A stretch of 64,000 nt of DNA from JBGVSA01 sp041807905 (lineage in GTDB: Bacteria > Pseudomonadota > Gammaproteobacteria > Burkholderiales > Rhodocyclaceae). Shown here piece after piece: positions 44,138 through 53,622 of the stretch; positions within the stretch are counted from its first letter, which is position 1; every line of letters begins with the position of its first letter. The notes under the pieces were generated by a model, which did no database searches, had not been told where the DNA came from, and saw only the letters and a list, made by a program, of their open reading frames with translations. The stretch covers positions 1 through 64,000 of the forward strand of contig NZ_JBGVSA010000019.1 of NCBI RefSeq assembly GCF_041807905.1, read 5' to 3'. The position numbers and the translations under genes were made by a program.

Positions 44138-44470
44138 ATGTCATCGCGCCGCTGGCTTCCGTGGCTGCTCGCGCTGTGCCTGCTGCTCACGCAGGCCGCC
44201 GCTTCGATGCACAGCATCGGGCACGTGGTTGCCGACAGCCACGCCTTCGCCACGGCGGATGATGGCTCTCCCCGCGACGACACGTCAGCCAGCGATGCGC
44301 TGTGCGCGATGTGCGAGCACGCGGCCCATGGTCACGTACCCGTGCCGATGGTGGCCGCGACCATTGGCAGCGAGCCGCGCTCGCACACGCCCCACCATCC
44401 CATCCACAGCGGTCATGCCGCTGTCTTCTTCCGTCATGGCGACGCTCGCGCGCCACCCCTGAGCGCCTAG
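44138..44470 (+). CDS. Small exported His/Cys-rich protein of the zinc cluster
   Basis: The 110-residue protein has a signal peptide (WLPWLLALCLLLTQAAA, cleavage near residue 22) and a short periplasmic part rich in metal ligands: C56 and C59 in LCAMCEHAAHGH, and about a dozen His including HTPHHPIHSGH. It resembles the DUF2946-type small proteins found beside TonB-dependent metal receptors, but I am not sure of membership. A periplasmic zinc-binding or sensing role is inferred from context. It lies 16 bp after the CobW gene and 87 bp before the receptor gene. Confidence 0.65.
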   Translation: MSSRRWLPWLLALCLLLTQAAASMHSIGHVVADSHAFATADDGSPRDDTSASDALCAMCEHAAHGHVPVPMVAATIGSEPRSHTPHHPIHSGHAAVFFRHGDARAPPLSA

Positions 44471-44557
44471 CCGTACCCCTTGCCCATATTCAATCGCTTC
44501 GCTGCGCGACGTCCGGCGAGGCCGGCGCACGCGTGCGCCATGACCGGAGAGAACCAC

Positions 44558-46690
44558 ATGAACCGCTTTGATCGCCGCCGGGCCACGCGCCCGGTAGCGC
44601 TGCACCGACTCGTCCTGGCGCTGACTGGCGCCTTCCCGCTGGCAGCCATCGCACAACAGAACAACGACAACATCGCCGTGCTGCCGCCTATCGTGGTGAC
44701 AGCCAATCCGCTGGGCAGCGATCTGCTCGACCTTGTCTCGCCGACCAGCGTGTTGGCCGGCAAGGAGCTGTTCCGGCGCCGCGCCAGTACGCTCGGCGAA
44801 ACGCTCAATGGGCTGCCCGGCGTGGCATCGAGTGACTTCGGGCCGAACGCCTCGCGCCCGGTCATTCGGGGGTTGGACGAAAACCGCATCCGTCTTCTGC
44901 AGAACGGTGTCGGCACACTCGATGTCTCCGCGCTGAGCCCCGACCATGCCGTGCCGGTCGACCCGCTCGTCGTCGATCGCATCGAAGTCGTACGCGGCGC
45001 GGCCGCATTGATGTACGGCGGCAGCGCCGTCGGCGGCGTGGTCAACAGCATCGACAGCCGCGTCCCCACCGCCGCCATCGAGGGCTTGACCGGCCGCGCG
45101 GAAGCCCGGCTTGGAGGTGCCGCCATTGAGCGTAGCGGGGCGGTCGTCCTCGAAGGCGGGGACGGGCGCGTGGCACTGCACGTGGATGGCTATCGCCGTA
45201 TCACGGACGATCTGTCGATCCCCGGCTATGCGCGTTCGGCCCGCCTGCGCGGGCAGTCCCCGCAAGACGAAGAAGCGCGTGACAAGCTGCCGAACAGCGA
45301 CTCGACCAGCAACGGTGGTGCGGCGGGTGCATCGGTGACCTTGGATCACGGCTATGCCGGCGTGTCGTACTCAGGCTTTAACACCGACTACGGCACCGTG
45401 GCAGAAGAGGACGTACGCATCCGCATGAAGAGCAACCGTTGGGATTTCGCTTCGGAGTTCTCGGACCTTGGCAGCGCCATCAGCAAGGTCCGCGTGCGCG
45501 CTGCATACACCGATTACCAGCACCGCGAGATCGAAGACGGAGAGGTGGGTACCATCTTCAACAACAAGGGGTGGGAAGCGAGCCTGGAAGCCACGCATGG
45601 CGCAATCGGCCCGTTGATGGGCGTGGTCGGGCTGCAACTGGCGCGCAGCGATTTCAACGCGCTCGGCGACGAGGCGCTGCTGCCGGATGTGCGCACACGT
45701 TCACAGGCTGGCTACGTGTATGAGGAGATGCCGGTCGGCAAGCTCAAGCTCACTTTCGGCGGCCGCGTCGAAAACGTGGACATCGATTCGGCCGGCGGCG
45801 GGCCGGAGGACCTCAACGTGCCGGGCACGTCGCGCTTCGGCGATCCGCAGCGCAGGTCGTTCACGCCCACCAGCGGAGCGCTGGGTGGCCTCTATGATCT
45901 TGGCCGGGGCTTCTCGGCCGGCGCCAATCTGTCGCACACCGAACGTGCGCCGACCTACAACGAACTGTTCTCCAATGGCCCGCACGTCGCCACCAGTCAG
46001 TACGAAGTGGGCGACCCGGACCTGTCGCGCGAGCGATCCAACGGCGTCGACGCGCAGCTTCGCTGGAAGAAGGACAAACACTCGGCCAGCGTCAGCGCCT
46101 ATTACACGCGCTTTGCCAACTACATTGCGCTGTACAACACCGGCAATACGCGTGGCTCGGACGGCGAGTTGAATCCGGTCGACGTCAACGGCGACGGCAT
46201 TGCAGATGCCAGTGGCGCCGACATCCTGCCTGAGGCGCAGCAACGCGGCGTACGCGCACGTTTCGCAGGACTTGAAGCACAAGGCACGTATCGCGCCTAC
46301 GAAGGACGCCATGGCGTCGTCGACCTGCAGGCGATGGCCGACTACATCCGCGCGAGCAATGTCGACACGGGCCAGCCGCTACCGCGCATTTCGCCGATGC
46401 ATCTCGGCGTGGGCGCTGACTACGGGTTCGGGCGTTGGGGGGCGAGCGTAGACATCAAGTACGGAGCGGCGCAGCGGCGTGTGGCGGCAAACGAACTGCC
46501 CACCGATGACTACACGGTTGTCAACGCGGTGTTCAGCTACGCGCTACCCGTGCATGGAGCGACCTTGTCGGCCTTCCTCAAGCTGAACAACCTGTTCGAT
46601 GCTGAGGTGCGCGAGCACAGCTCGGTGCTCAAGGACATCGCGCCGCAAGGCGGTCGCAGCGCGATGCTGGGGATACAGGGGACGTTCTGA
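44558..46690 (+). CDS. TonB-dependent receptor, ZnuD-like
   Basis: This 710-residue outer-membrane receptor has a signal peptide ending near AAIAQQ, a TonB-box-like IVVTANPL, a plug domain (about 45-160, with RPVIRGLDENRIRLLQNGVG and VRGAAALMYGGSAVGGVVN) and a 22-strand barrel ending GIQGTF. Position after zur-ZIP-cobW supports zinc uptake, as ZnuD does in Neisseria; other metals are possible. GGAGA before the ATG at 44558 sets the start. The next gene is convergent. Confidence 0.88.
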   Translation: MNRFDRRRATRPVALHRLVLALTGAFPLAAIAQQNNDNIAVLPPIVVTANPLGSDLLDLVSPTSVLAGKELFRRRASTLGETLNGLPGVASSDFGPNASRPVIRGLDENRIRLLQNGVGTLDVSALSPDHAVPVDPLVVDRIEVVRGAAALMYGGSAVGGVVNSIDSRVPTAAIEGLTGRAEARLGGAAIERSGAVVLEGGDGRVALHVDGYRRITDDLSIPGYARSARLRGQSPQDEEARDKLPNSDSTSNGGAAGASVTLDHGYAGVSYSGFNTDYGTVAEEDVRIRMKSNRWDFASEFSDLGSAISKVRVRAAYTDYQHREIEDGEVGTIFNNKGWEASLEATHGAIGPLMGVVGLQLARSDFNALGDEALLPDVRTRSQAGYVYEEMPVGKLKLTFGGRVENVDIDSAGGGPEDLNVPGTSRFGDPQRRSFTPTSGALGGLYDLGRGFSAGANLSHTERAPTYNELFSNGPHVATSQYEVGDPDLSRERSNGVDAQLRWKKDKHSASVSAYYTRFANYIALYNTGNTRGSDGELNPVDVNGDGIADASGADILPEAQQRGVRARFAGLEAQGTYRAYEGRHGVVDLQAMADYIRASNVDTGQPLPRISPMHLGVGADYGFGRWGASVDIKYGAAQRRVAANELPTDDYTVVNAVFSYALPVHGATLSAFLKLNNLFDAEVREHSSVLKDIAPQGGRSAMLGIQGTF

Positions 46691-46703
46691 CGCTGCCGAG
46701 CGG

Positions 46704-48107
46704 TCAGCGCTGTGCGTCGGCGGGCTCGGGCACGCCGACGCGCTCGATCTGCAGACTGTGGCCGGGCGCGGCCAGCCAGCGTTGCAGCAGGCGATAGATG
46801 TCGGCGTCGAAAACGCGCGGCGCCGCGAGGCTGTCGCCGATCTCCTCTTCGGACAGCGCCGAGCCGAGATGGCACCAGCGATCGAAGACGTGCGCCTGGC
46901 TGCGCGCCGAGGCTTCGTGATGTTCTCGCACCACGATCGGGCCGGCGAACGGCCACGCGCGGGCGCTCAGGGTGGCGAGCGCCGCCGCCAGGCGTGCGTC
47001 GTGCGCTTCAACACTCTCCTGTCCGACGCACACGCCGTTGCAGCGGCCGAAGGCGAGCGCCTGACACGGCGATGCGTGCTCCAGCCCGAGGCGCGACAGG
47101 CATAACTTATGTCGGCGTGCCAGTTCGCGCAGCACGGTGTCGGCTTCGCGCTCACCACGGAAACAACCGTACACGCCGTTCCAGTCGCCAGGGTCGGACG
47201 CCGCAAGGTCTTCCAGGTGCATCAGCGGCCCCAGGCCCGGCAGCACTTGACGATGCCAGCGCCAGCCGTAAGCGCCGGGGCGCTTTTCTGGCTCGAACTG
47301 GCGTGCGATGGCCAGCTCCATCAATTGCGCGCCAAGCTCGCCAGCCGTCGGATAGGTTTCGACGTTGCGCACGCGTGCCGCAAGGCTGCGACTGCGGTTG
47401 TCGTTGCGCGTGCCGGTGAACAGCCCGAGCACCTGTGAGCGCAGATCGCGGGCGCGCCCGATCTGCAATACACGACCGTCGCCGCCGTAGAAAACGAATA
47501 CGCCGGGGCTGTCGGGCAACGCTTCGAGTTCGCCCGTTGGCAGGCGCGGGACGGTCGACGTGGAATACGCGCGCGACCACGCGCGGCGCACCGTATCCGC
47601 GTCGCGTCGACCTACCGTGTCGCGCAGGAACTGCCACACGACGCGCGCGTCATCCAGCGCCCGGTGGCGCGATTCGATGATGTAGTTGCCGCGCTCGATG
47701 AGGGCGTCGAGCCCATGACGCGGGAATTGGGGGTCGAGTGCTCGCGAGAACTTCACCGAGCACATGATGGGTGCGTCGAAGCTCTGGCCGATGCGTTCGA
47801 ACGACGCTCGCAGGAAGTTGTAGTCGAAGCGCGCGTTGTGGGCCACGAACACTGCATCTGCGAGACGCGCGCGGACCTCTTCCGCCAGGTCTTCAAAGCG
47901 CGGCTGCCCCGACACCATGTTGTCGGTGATGCCGGTGAACGCCTGGATGCGCGGTGGAATGGGAATGCCCGGGTCGACCAGGCAAGACCATTCTTCGATC
48001 AGAACGTCGCCCTCGGTGATGAGAATGGCGATCTCGGTGATGCGTTCGGTGGTGGCGTCGGCCCCGGTGGTTTCGAGGTCGACGATGGCAAGGCGCGGAA
48101 AGATCAT
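46704..48107 (-). CDS. DEDDh 3'-5' exonuclease fused to a degenerate GIY-YIG domain
   Basis: The 467-residue protein has an N-terminal DnaQ-like exonuclease (about 1-170: DLETTG, HNARFDYNFLR, HRALDDARV, all catalytic residues present). A UvrC/Cho-type GIY-YIG region (about 195-290) follows, then a C-terminal helical part with a CxxxRCNGVC-like segment resembling UvrC/Cho. In the GIY-YIG core the first Tyr is Phe (PGVFVFYGG) and the second motif reads LQIG in place of YIG, so this nuclease centre may be inactive, although the ARDLR arginine stays. Such fusions are known from betaproteobacteria and actinobacteria; a role in repair is likely but unproven. Confidence 0.83.
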   Translation of the reverse strand: MIFPRLAIVDLETTGADATTERITEIAILITEGDVLIEEWSCLVDPGIPIPPRIQAFTGITDNMVSGQPRFEDLAEEVRARLADAVFVAHNARFDYNFLRASFERIGQSFDAPIMCSVKFSRALDPQFPRHGLDALIERGNYIIESRHRALDDARVVWQFLRDTVGRRDADTVRRAWSRAYSTSTVPRLPTGELEALPDSPGVFVFYGGDGRVLQIGRARDLRSQVLGLFTGTRNDNRSRSLAARVRNVETYPTAGELGAQLMELAIARQFEPEKRPGAYGWRWHRQVLPGLGPLMHLEDLAASDPGDWNGVYGCFRGEREADTVLRELARRHKLCLSRLGLEHASPCQALAFGRCNGVCVGQESVEAHDARLAAALATLSARAWPFAGPIVVREHHEASARSQAHVFDRWCHLGSALSEEEIGDSLAAPRVFDADIYRLLQRWLAAPGHSLQIERVGVPEPADAQR

Positions 48108-48150
48108 CTGTGCGGCCGCGGCGGCTGTTGCCGCCGGCCAATGGCTGGGG

Positions 48151-48339
48151 TCAGACCTCGGTCTGGTAGACGTAGGGCTTCTGTGCGACGAGCGATTGGG
48201 CGTTGGCCTTGGTGGTCTCGACGTCTTGCGGCTTGTCCCACCACAGGGCCCGGCCCTTGCGCTGCTCGGTCAGCTCTTCCGGGTGCTTGTCGAGGAATTC
48301 GCGCATGAACTTGGTGTGTTCGGACTCGTACATCGCCAT
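48151..48339 (-). CDS. DUF3460 family protein
   Basis: This 62-residue soluble protein matches the betaproteobacterial DUF3460 family: MYESEHTKFMREF at the start, then EQRKGRALWWDKP in the middle. The function is unknown. It lies 45 bp after spoT on the same strand, a position also seen in related genomes as I recall. The first two Met codons (48339 and 48333) are both plausible starts. Confidence 0.82.
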   Translation of the reverse strand: MAMYESEHTKFMREFLDKHPEELTEQRKGRALWWDKPQDVETTKANAQSLVAQKPYVYQTEV

Positions 48340-48384
48340 TTGGTCAGACTCCAGGGATTGCTTTGATGGGGTTGGTCGGGGCCG

Positions 48385-50691
48385 CTAGCTACGGCGTTCG
48401 TTCTTGTCGGCGATCTTGTTGTCGCCACGCGTGCGGTTGATGCGCACGACGTCGGGTATGCGGCGGATGGCCCGCATGATGCGCGCCAGATGCAGACGGT
48501 TCTGCACCTGCAGCGTGAAATTGATGATGATGTGTGCGCCGCGCTCGGATTCCATACTGACGTTCTGGATGCCGGCTTCCTGGTCGGTGATGGCGGCGGC
48601 CACTCGGGCCAGCGCGCCGCGGCGCTGCTCGGCAATCACGCGGATGCTGGCGTCGAACATGCGTTCGGTGCCGAGTTCCCATTCGACGTCGACCCAGCGG
48701 TCGCGCTCGGACGAATGGTTGCGGGTCAGTACCGGGCAATCATTGACGTGGACTTCCAGCCCTTGCCCCTTGCGGATCATGCCGACAATGGGGTCGCCCG
48801 GAATCGGCCGGCAACAACGGGCCATCTGCACCGCCATGCCTTCGCCGCCGTGGATGAGGATCGGGCTGGCGGTGCGCTGCGGACGTGGCTCGTCGCCATG
48901 GCTGGCCTGCTGCGCGCCCTGTGCATCCACCAGTTGCTTGGCGACCACCGCAGCCAGGCGCTTGCCCAGGCCTATGTCGGTGAGCAGTTCGTTGCGATGC
49001 TTGAGGCCGACTTCGCGCAGCAGTCGTTCCCACGCCGGGTCGCCGATGTCGGCCAGCACGAAGCTGTGGCTGCGTAGCGCCTGGATCAGCAGACGTTCGC
49101 CCAGCGCGGTGGCTTCTTCGTGCTGGACGGACTTGAGGAAGTGGCGGATTTCGGCGCGCGCCTTGCCGGTGCGCACGTACGACAGCCACGCGGGATTGGG
49201 GCTGGCGTGCACGGCGGTGATGATTTCGACCTGGTCACCGTTGGACAGCTCGGTGCGCAGCGGCATCAACTCATTGTTGATACGGCATGCGACGCACCGG
49301 TTGCCGACGTCGGTGTGCACCGCGTAGGCAAAGTCGACCGGCGTGGCGCCGCGCGGCAGGTTGAAGATCTTGCCCTTGGGCGAGAACACGAACACATCGC
49401 CGGGGAACAGATCGATCTTGACGTGCTCGAGGAACTCCGCCGAGTCGCCCGACGCGGTCTGCAGTTCGAGCAGCGATTGCAGCCAGTTGTGCGTCTTGCG
49501 CTGCAGATCGGACAGCGGTTGGGAATCGTCCTTGTACAGCCAGTGCGAAGCCACGCCGCTTTCGGCCACGGTGTGCATGTCGACCGTGCGCACCTGCATT
49601 TCGACCGGGGTGCCGCCGGGGCCGATCACCGTGGTGTGCAGCGACTGATAGCCATTGGCCTTGGGGATCGAGATGTAGTCCTTGATCTTGCCGGGCACGG
49701 GCTTGTAGAGCTCGTGCAACGCACCCAGCGAGAGGTAGCACTCGGGCACGTTCTTGACGATGATGCGGAAGCCGAAGATATCGAGCACCTGCGAGAACGA
49801 CAGGTGTTTGTCGACCATCTTGCGGTAGATGCCGTAGAGATGCTTTTCGCGGCCGTGGACTTCGGCCTCTACGTGCCACTGTTCGAGTCGTTCCTGGATG
49901 CTGCCCATCAGGCGCGCCACCATCTCGCGGCGATCGCCCCGCGCCTGCCGCAGCGCCTTGCTGAGCACGCGGTAGCGCATCGGGTGGATGTGGCGGAACG
50001 ACAGCTCTTGCAGTTCGCGGTAGATCGTATTCAACCCGAGCCGGTTGGCGATCGGGGCGTAGATCTCGAGCGTCTCGCGGGCGATGCGGCGGGCCTTGTC
50101 GGGCCGCACGGCATCGAGCGTGCGCATGTTGTGCAGGCGGTCGGCCAGCTTGATGAGGATGACGCGCACATCGCGCGCCATGGCCAGGAACATCTTGCGG
50201 TAGTTCTCGGCCTGGGCTTCCTTGTATGACTGGAATTCGAGCTTGTCGAGCTTGGAGACGCCATCGACCAGATCGGCGGCGGTCTTGCCGAACTCGCCCG
50301 CGATGTGGTCCTTGGTGACGCCGGTGTCTTCCATCACGTCATGCAGCAGGCCCGCGATGAGCGCCTGCACGTCGAGGTGCCAGGTCGCCAGCATCTGCGT
50401 GACGGCCAGTGGGTGCGTGACGTAGGGCTCGCCGCTGATACGGAACTGCCCGGAATGGGCATCCGCCGACAAGTGATAGGCCGCTTCGAGCCGGTCGAGT
50501 TCTTCCGGCTTGAGGTAACGACTGGCCTGCGCCTTGAGGCGAGCGAACTCCGACGCTTCAAGGCTGACCGCGCCTTCGCCGTTGTTGGCGGGCGCCATGT
50601 CGGTGATTTCGCCTTCGATGACCGTCAGGCGGGGCCCCGTCGACTTGGTCGTTTTGGCAGGCGCATGCGGGACGCGGGGAGCCGGCTCCAT
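48385..50691 (-). CDS. spoT: Bifunctional (p)ppGpp synthetase/hydrolase SpoT
   Basis: The 768-residue Rel/Spo homologue sets (p)ppGpp levels in the stringent response. The HD hydrolase domain is intact (H117-D118 in LLHDVMED, and DRLHNMRTL), so it can degrade ppGpp. The synthetase domain (about 260-375) retains FGFRIIVKN and IPKANGYQSLHT. TGS (about 420-480), helical, zinc-finger-like and ACT (last 75 residues) domains follow. A strong GGAGGA ribosome-binding site precedes the ATG. It sits in yicC-gmk-rpoZ-spoT order, 27 bp after rpoZ. Confidence 0.95.
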   Translation of the reverse strand: MEPAPRVPHAPAKTTKSTGPRLTVIEGEITDMAPANNGEGAVSLEASEFARLKAQASRYLKPEELDRLEAAYHLSADAHSGQFRISGEPYVTHPLAVTQMLATWHLDVQALIAGLLHDVMEDTGVTKDHIAGEFGKTAADLVDGVSKLDKLEFQSYKEAQAENYRKMFLAMARDVRVILIKLADRLHNMRTLDAVRPDKARRIARETLEIYAPIANRLGLNTIYRELQELSFRHIHPMRYRVLSKALRQARGDRREMVARLMGSIQERLEQWHVEAEVHGREKHLYGIYRKMVDKHLSFSQVLDIFGFRIIVKNVPECYLSLGALHELYKPVPGKIKDYISIPKANGYQSLHTTVIGPGGTPVEMQVRTVDMHTVAESGVASHWLYKDDSQPLSDLQRKTHNWLQSLLELQTASGDSAEFLEHVKIDLFPGDVFVFSPKGKIFNLPRGATPVDFAYAVHTDVGNRCVACRINNELMPLRTELSNGDQVEIITAVHASPNPAWLSYVRTGKARAEIRHFLKSVQHEEATALGERLLIQALRSHSFVLADIGDPAWERLLREVGLKHRNELLTDIGLGKRLAAVVAKQLVDAQGAQQASHGDEPRPQRTASPILIHGGEGMAVQMARCCRPIPGDPIVGMIRKGQGLEVHVNDCPVLTRNHSSERDRWVDVEWELGTERMFDASIRVIAEQRRGALARVAAAITDQEAGIQNVSMESERGAHIIINFTLQVQNRLHLARIMRAIRRIPDVVRINRTRGDNKIADKNERRS

Positions 50692-50718
50692 ACAGGTTCC
50701 TCCCGTCCCGCCCCAGGC

Positions 50719-50925
50719 TTACGCCTGACCTCGGTTGAGCATTTCCAGGCCGACCTTGCCGGCGGCGATTTCACGCAGCGCGGTCACGGTGGGCTTGTCG
50801 CGGTCGGCTTCGATCAGGGGCGAGCTGCCGGCGGCCAGTTGACGGGCGCGATAGGTCGCAGCCAGGGTGAGCTGGAAGCGGTTGGGAACCCTGCGCAGGC
50901 AGTCGTCGATCGTGATACGGGCCAT
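50719..50925 (-). CDS. rpoZ: RNA polymerase omega subunit
   Basis: Omega (68 residues) helps assemble and stabilise beta-prime and is part of one ppGpp-binding site of RNA polymerase. The sequence MARITIDDCLRRVPNRFQLT and the PLIEADRDKPTVTALREIA helix are canonical. CAGGAG precedes the ATG. It lies directly ahead of spoT, linking ppGpp target and enzyme, as in many proteobacteria. A 94-bp gap separates it from gmk. Confidence 0.96.
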   Translation of the reverse strand: MARITIDDCLRRVPNRFQLTLAATYRARQLAAGSSPLIEADRDKPTVTALREIAAGKVGLEMLNRGQA

Positions 50926-51019
50926 GTAGAACTCCTGAAGAAAAAACAGTTGGGGTCCGCGGCGGCCACTTCAAGCGCTCCGGGGAGCGCAATGCATGGC
51001 CTACAAACCTTATAACGCG

Positions 51020-51628
51020 CTAGGCGTCTGGAAGGAAGACACCGGGGTGGCGGGCCCGTGCAATGGCCGTTTTGAGGCGTGCTGCACGTACCACCGCACA
51101 CAGATCCGCAGTTGCTTCCTGCAAGTCATTGTTAATTATAACGTAATCAAAGTCGTTCACCCGGCGCATCTCGTCGCGGGCGGCATCGAGCCTGCGGGCG
51201 ATCACATCCGGGTGGTCGGTACCCCGTCCGCGCAGGCGCGATTCGAGTACTTCGTACGACGGCGGCATGATAAAAATGCCCACCGCGTCGGCAAACTGGC
51301 GCTTTACCTGCTCGGCGCCCTGCCAGTCGATTTCGAGCAGGACGTCCTGGCCCATTTCAAGCTGGCTGCGCAGCCAAGGGGCGGAAGTGGCGTAGTAGTT
51401 GCCATGGACCTCCGCCCACTCGATGAATTCGCCCGCTTCGCGCATCGCCATGAAGCGCTGCACATCGGTGAAGTTGTAGGCCACGCCTTGTTCTTCGCCC
51501 GTACGCGGGGCCCGCGTGGTGTATGAAATGGACAGCCGTACTGCCGGGTCGGTCGCGAGAAGCCCGCGGACCAGTGTGGTTTTGCCGGCGCCGGAAGGCG
51601 CCGAAACGATGTAGAGAATGCCTGTCAT
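51020..51628 (-). CDS. gmk: Guanylate kinase
   Basis: Gmk converts GMP (and dGMP) to GDP with ATP. The 202-residue protein has the P-loop SAPSGAGKT (9-17), the GMP-binding segment SISYTTRAPRTGEEQGVAYN-type sequence, GEFIEWAEVHGNYYAT and LLEIDWQGAEQVK. The ATG at 51628 gives the standard N-terminus MTGILYIVSA; the longer open frame is not needed. It is 62 bp after yicC. Confidence 0.96.
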   Translation of the reverse strand: MTGILYIVSAPSGAGKTTLVRGLLATDPAVRLSISYTTRAPRTGEEQGVAYNFTDVQRFMAMREAGEFIEWAEVHGNYYATSAPWLRSQLEMGQDVLLEIDWQGAEQVKRQFADAVGIFIMPPSYEVLESRLRGRGTDHPDVIARRLDAARDEMRRVNDFDYVIINNDLQEATADLCAVVRAARLKTAIARARHPGVFLPDA

Positions 51629-51690
51629 ATATCCGTTGCGTCGTCGCGTCAGACCTGTCGCGACGACGTCGCCACAAGCCGGCGCGGATG

Positions 51691-52557
51691 TCACTCGAGG
51701 TTCTGGACCTGTTCGCGCATCTGTTCAATATACAGCTTGAGGTCGACGGCGATCGAGGTCAGTTCCGTCGACACAGATTTCGACGCCAGCGTGTTGGCCT
51801 CGCGGTTGAGTTCCTGCATGAGGAAATCGAGCCGCTTGCCGACCGCGCCGCCTTTCTTGAGCACCCGTTCGACTTCGTCGAGGTGGGCCGACAGGCGGGT
51901 GATTTCCTCGGCCACGTCGACGCGCTGGGCAAACAGGGTGACTTCCTGCCGGATACGGTCTTCGTCGAGCGATGCCACCGCTTCGCGCAGGCGCTGCGTC
52001 ATGCGTTCGCGATATTCAGCCACGGCAGCGGGCACGATGGGTTCGGCAGCGGCCACGCGTTCACGCATGAGCGACACACGGTCGAGCAGCATGACGACGA
52101 GCTTTTCGCCTTCGCGAGCGCGGGTGGCGCGGAGTTCGTCGAGGGCGGCGCGCGCCAGCGCCTGTACTTCGGGCGCCAGGGCCTCGGCCTGCAGCGCGTC
52201 TTCGGCCAATACGCCCGGCCAGCGCAGGATTTCGCCCACCGACAGCAAGGTAGCCTGACCAAACGCAGCCTGCACCTGCGCCTGCGCCAGCTTCAGTTGT
52301 TCGAGTACGTCGCCGTTAACAGAGATGGAGGCTTCGCCGGCGGTCGCCGCCTGTAGGCTCATGCGGCATTCGACCTTGCCCCGTGTTAGGCTCGCGCCGA
52401 TCAGTTCGCGAACGATGGGCTCGGCGAAGCGCAGGTCCTCTCCAATGCGGAAGGCGAGGTCGAGATAACGAGAATTGACGCTACGCAGTTCGATTTGCAT
52501 CACCGCGCGGCCAACGTCGCGCGAGAGGGCCGCGTAGCCCGTCATGCTATATACCAT
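51691..52557 (-). CDS. YicC-family endoribonuclease
   Basis: The 288-residue YicC/YloC protein has the N-terminal signature MVYSMTGYA with ELRSVNSRYLDLAFR, and the C-terminal DUF1732 region (GKRLDFLMQELNREANTLAS then KSVSTELT). E. coli YicC has been reported as an endoribonuclease acting on the sRNA RyhB. It begins yicC-gmk-rpoZ-spoT and is divergent from the kinase gene by 111 bp. I use the ATG at 52557; the frame continues open upstream without meaning. Confidence 0.93.
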   Translation of the reverse strand: MVYSMTGYAALSRDVGRAVMQIELRSVNSRYLDLAFRIGEDLRFAEPIVRELIGASLTRGKVECRMSLQAATAGEASISVNGDVLEQLKLAQAQVQAAFGQATLLSVGEILRWPGVLAEDALQAEALAPEVQALARAALDELRATRAREGEKLVVMLLDRVSLMRERVAAAEPIVPAAVAEYRERMTQRLREAVASLDEDRIRQEVTLFAQRVDVAEEITRLSAHLDEVERVLKKGGAVGKRLDFLMQELNREANTLASKSVSTELTSIAVDLKLYIEQMREQVQNLE

Positions 52558-52668
52558 TGGAATTATCCGTGTGATCGAATGAGCGGCGGGCGAGGCCGAA
52601 ATCGCACTGCCCGAATAGCTGTACAACCTGAAAAAGCCGCCGCTTGTCGGATCATAACGCCCAGACAC

Positions 52669-53622
52669 ATGCCGTCTCAAGCAAATAGCCCACTGCCGTC
52701 CGGCTTTCAGCTGGAGCAATACCGCATCGAACAGCAATTGAGCCTGGGCGGCTTTTCGATCGTGTACCTCGCCATGGACGCCGACGGCACGCCCGTCGCG
52801 ATCAAGGAATACCTGCCCAACTCGCTGGCGCTGCGCAAGGAAGGCGAGATCGAGCCCCAAATCACCGAAGAACACCAGGCGGCATTCCGCTACGGCATGA
52901 AGTGCTTTTTCGAGGAAGGCCGCGCGCTTGCCAAGCTGATGCATCCGAACGTCGTCCGGGTGTTGAATTTCTTCCGCGCCAACAACACCGTCTACATGGT
53001 GATGCAGTTCGAGCGCGGCCGTACGCTGCAGGACTTCATCCAGCGCAACCGCGGCGAGGTCAAGGAGCGCCTGATCCGCGGCGTATTCACCCGGCTGCTC
53101 AATGGTCTGCGGGAAGTCCATGCACACAAGCTGTTGCACCTGGATATCAAGCCTTCCAACATCTACCTGCGCAACGACGGCACGCCGGTACTGCTCGACT
53201 TCGGCGCGGCCCGCCAGACGCTGGCCGCCGACACGCCGATGCTCAAGCCCATGTACACGCCGGGGTTTGCGCCGCCCGAACAGTTCAACGACCGCGAACA
53301 CTTGGGCCCGTGGAGCGACATCTACAGCACGGGTGCCGCCATGTATGCCTGTCTGGCCGGCCATGCTCCGCAACGTTCGGACGAACGCATCAAAAAGGAC
53401 ACCATCGAGTGGGCGACCAAGCGTTTCGCGGGCCAGTACTCCGCGCATTTGCTCGAAACCATCGACTGGTGCCTGCAATTGAACCCGCTTGACCGCCCGC
53501 AGAGCGTCTACGCCCTGCAAAAGGCCCTGCTCACGCGCGCCCGCGTGGCGGCCCCCGAGCCGCCCGCCCGCCTCATCGACATCGTTGGCAATCGTCTGCG
53601 CGCACTCATCGGCAAATCATGA
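52669..53622 (+). CDS. Hanks-type Ser/Thr protein kinase
   Basis: The 317-residue cytosolic kinase has all main motifs: a glycine-rich loop (LGGFSIVY, 26-33), lysine K46 (AIKEYLP), catalytic HLDIKPSN (D159, K161, N164), DFG at 177-179 and the PGFAPPEQF activation-segment end. HLD in place of HRD suggests regulation without activation-loop phosphorylation. It has no membrane helix or sensor domain. The overlap with the PP2C gene (ATGA) makes a kinase/phosphatase switch; the substrate is unknown. Confidence 0.93.
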   Translation: MPSQANSPLPSGFQLEQYRIEQQLSLGGFSIVYLAMDADGTPVAIKEYLPNSLALRKEGEIEPQITEEHQAAFRYGMKCFFEEGRALAKLMHPNVVRVLNFFRANNTVYMVMQFERGRTLQDFIQRNRGEVKERLIRGVFTRLLNGLREVHAHKLLHLDIKPSNIYLRNDGTPVLLDFGAARQTLAADTPMLKPMYTPGFAPPEQFNDREHLGPWSDIYSTGAAMYACLAGHAPQRSDERIKKDTIEWATKRFAGQYSAHLLETIDWCLQLNPLDRPQSVYALQKALLTRARVAAPEPPARLIDIVGNRLRALIGKS

